From the NCBI GenBank assembly GCA_044344145.1, contig JBIJDM010000154.1:1-7060 (forward strand): DNA of 7,060 nucleotides. The letters are read 5' to 3'. The translations under genes and the position numbers were made by a program. Numbering within the stretch: the first letter of the stretch is position 1; every line of letters begins with the position of its first letter. The stretch is from JBAXGE01 sp044344145. Lineage in GTDB: Bacteria; Planctomycetota; Phycisphaerae; WQYP01. Below are positions 5,853-7,060 of the stretch, one piece after another. The notes under the pieces were generated by a model, which searched no databases, was not told where the DNA came from, and was given only the letters and a program-made list of their open reading frames with translations.

Positions 5853-5881
5853 AACCACGGAAGACACGGAAGGGCACGGAA
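5853..5881. repeat. Short-period array (CACGGAA units, spaced 9-10 nt)
   Basis: CACGGAA occurs at 5856-5862, 5865-5871 and 5875-5881, preceded by TTAAC. From memory, similar AACCACGGA/GACACGGA strings occur in intergenic DNA of many environmental bacteria, but this was not checked. The rest of the gap to 5926 shows no further structure I can support. Confidence 0.75.
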
Positions 5882-5926
5882 ATGAGGGGTGGTGACCGGC
5901 GGTTCTGGGGGAAGGCAGATTGGGTT

Positions 5927-7048
5927 TTAGCCCGCTGAAAGAGTCACGACTTTGGGCATATATTTGATTAATTTAAGCATGTTGGCACGGTCATATTTAT
6001 GCCCACTAAAATCAAAATATAGTTTATCAATATTTGTAAATTTTACATAGAATTCTGGGTCTATGGTCCACATCGAGGCAGGAGCGTCATCATCGTTGAT
6101 TATGGTAATACTGGCATAGCGGAGCGTATCAAAGTTTTTCCACTGCATTTTTTCCAGCACGCCAGCCTCATATCCTTCGCCAACAAAGTCAAAACGTTCA
6201 AGTTTCTCGGTGTCAATTACTCGAAAGTCAATGTTTGCGGCTTTTTCGAACTCAACACGCAGGCGCTTAAATTTGCATTTTTTCAAGACAGGTTCAATCC
6301 GCTTGGTAACCACAAAAGCCAGACAGTAAAATTCCTCCAAGTTGGGCAGGTCCAATAACGAAAGGAACCCATCCTCAGTCACTTTTTTATGCGAAGCAAG
6401 TCTATAAAGCAAAAGACTTTTAAGGGTTTTTATCTGGGCAATTTCTTTGCATCCTGCATCATCCAAATCGATCCGCGCAATTTCCAGTGTTTCTAGATTC
6501 TTGAATTCAGAGAAACCGGCGTATATGGCATCATTAATCGGCGCGTAATCTTCCTCGCGTGAATTGTCAATACATATTACCTTCATGCGGTCCTTGGCGG
6601 CTATGTAGCGTAACACATTGAAACTAGCCCCCTTGGACCGGAAATTCGAAAACGATTCAAGTTGCTTCAGGCTCGAAAGGAATTCGTAATCGGCATCGCG
6701 GAATACTTTGCCTCGGGATTGAAGCTTTACCGTTCGAACATTGGGGAGTTGGGCAATCAGGGCCAAGTCGGGGCCGGTTACATCCGAGTCATCCAAGTCA
6801 ACCGTTTCGACACAAGCCGCATCAGCAGGTTTGGATGCGGCTTGACGAAGTTTTAGTAGGGAGTCACAAATGATTAGTTGATCCTGAGCGAATAAAACGG
6901 GCGGGGTAGCCGGTACGGTACTGGTACTCCCGGCACCTGCAAGGGTACTGGCTGCGGGAGGCTTGTGGGGTATCACCAGCGCCACAAAGGCGCAAAATAT
7001 GGTTGCGATGACCAACACGCACAACGATATGAGGAGGTAATTCTTCAT
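5927..7048 (-). CDS. Membrane-anchored protein with leucine-rich-repeat-like segments, function unknown
   Basis: The 373-residue product starts with a hydrophobic segment at residues 4-26 (signal anchor or signal peptide), then a Pro/Ala/Ser/Thr-rich linker (about 29-50) and a larger domain presumably outside the inner membrane. Degenerate LRR-like units recur: LALIAQLPNVRTVKL (95-109), FLSSLKQLESF (123-133), FSEFKNLETLEI (179-190) followed by DAGCKEIAQIKTLKSLLL (197-214), and FLSLLDLPNLEEF (228-240). Later spacing is looser (KFKRLRVEF near 259-267, EKLERFDF near 281-288). These fit the short LRR solenoids common in Planctomycetota, but no catalytic motif is visible. The start is supported by AAGGAA at 7053-7058, four bases upstream of the ATG. 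The gene converges on the transporter cluster and is unlikely to share its regulation. Its DNA is much richer in A+T (21 of 60 bases are G or C in 5941-6000, against 41 of 60 in 4201-4260), which suggests separate ancestry. Anything upstream is outside the window. Confidence 0.75.
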   Translation of the reverse strand: MKNYLLISLCVLVIATIFCAFVALVIPHKPPAASTLAGAGSTSTVPATPPVLFAQDQLIICDSLLKLRQAASKPADAACVETVDLDDSDVTGPDLALIAQLPNVRTVKLQSRGKVFRDADYEFLSSLKQLESFSNFRSKGASFNVLRYIAAKDRMKVICIDNSREEDYAPINDAIYAGFSEFKNLETLEIARIDLDDAGCKEIAQIKTLKSLLLYRLASHKKVTEDGFLSLLDLPNLEEFYCLAFVVTKRIEPVLKKCKFKRLRVEFEKAANIDFRVIDTEKLERFDFVGEGYEAGVLEKMQWKNFDTLRYASITIINDDDAPASMWTIDPEFYVKFTNIDKLYFDFSGHKYDRANMLKLIKYMPKVVTLSAG

Positions 7049-7052
7049 GGGG

Positions 7053-7058
7053 TTCCTT
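7053..7058 (-). promoter_or_regulatory. Ribosome binding site for the LRR-like gene
   Basis: Read on the minus strand, AAGGAA precedes the ATG (7048-7046) by four bases, which supports this start. Confidence 0.5.
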
Positions 7059-7060
7059 GT

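Noticed and set aside
5750..5881. CRISPR array
   Set aside because: Units are 7-10 nt with no unique spacers of 25-40 nt and no cas genes nearby.
5527..5895. Plus-strand open frame running from the permease gene into the repeat gap
   Set aside because: The first part is the wrong frame of the permease. The rest translates the AATTACG and CACGGAA arrays into repetitive peptides (such as NYELRIT and TEDTEGHG), typical of spurious repeat-derived ORFs.

Overview
The window looks like chromosome from a free-living Gram-negative bacterium. It is probably from the Planctomycetota or a related PVC-group lineage (for example Phycisphaerae-like or Verrucomicrobia-like). The basis is indirect: the genes are GC-rich, there is an exported TPR protein and a leucine-rich-repeat-like protein, and the gaps hold GC-rich short-period repeats. 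There is no rRNA or other decisive marker, so this placement is an inference.

Layout. Positions 1-182 are a non-coding gap made mostly of short-period and dispersed repeats. trmB (183-827, +) encodes the tRNA m7G46 methyltransferase. A tightly packed + strand cluster follows: an exported TPR-like protein (927-1847), an extracellular solute-binding protein (1844-3535), a MalF-type permease (3532-4878) and a MalG-type permease (4905-5740). The first two junctions are ATGA stop/start overlaps, so these genes should be translated together. Positions 5741-5926 are a second repeat-filled gap. The last gene (5927-7048, -) converges on the transporter cluster and encodes a membrane-anchored, LRR-like protein of unknown function. 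Its DNA is visibly richer in A+T than the rest.

How the genes work together. The cluster encodes a CUT1-type (carbohydrate uptake-1) ABC importer. The solute-binding protein captures a ligand outside the inner membrane and the MalF/MalG-type pair forms the channel. No ATPase gene is present, so a shared MalK/MsmK/UgpC-type ATPase is presumably encoded elsewhere. The TPR protein is coupled to the binding protein and may be an accessory exported partner. The substrate cannot be read from the sequence.

Most notable points: (1) the MalG-type gene is broken by an apparent loss of one T near 5517-5518, and adding one T restores a 278-residue permease; (2) the MalF-type permease carries about 130 extra, strongly hydrophobic residues between core membrane segments 3 and 4; (3) a 58-nt repeat (53 of 58 matching by eye) lies in inverted orientation at 53-110 and 5792-5849, bracketing trmB and the transporter cluster; (4) three other short-period arrays with units of 7 or about 9 nt abut these repeats.
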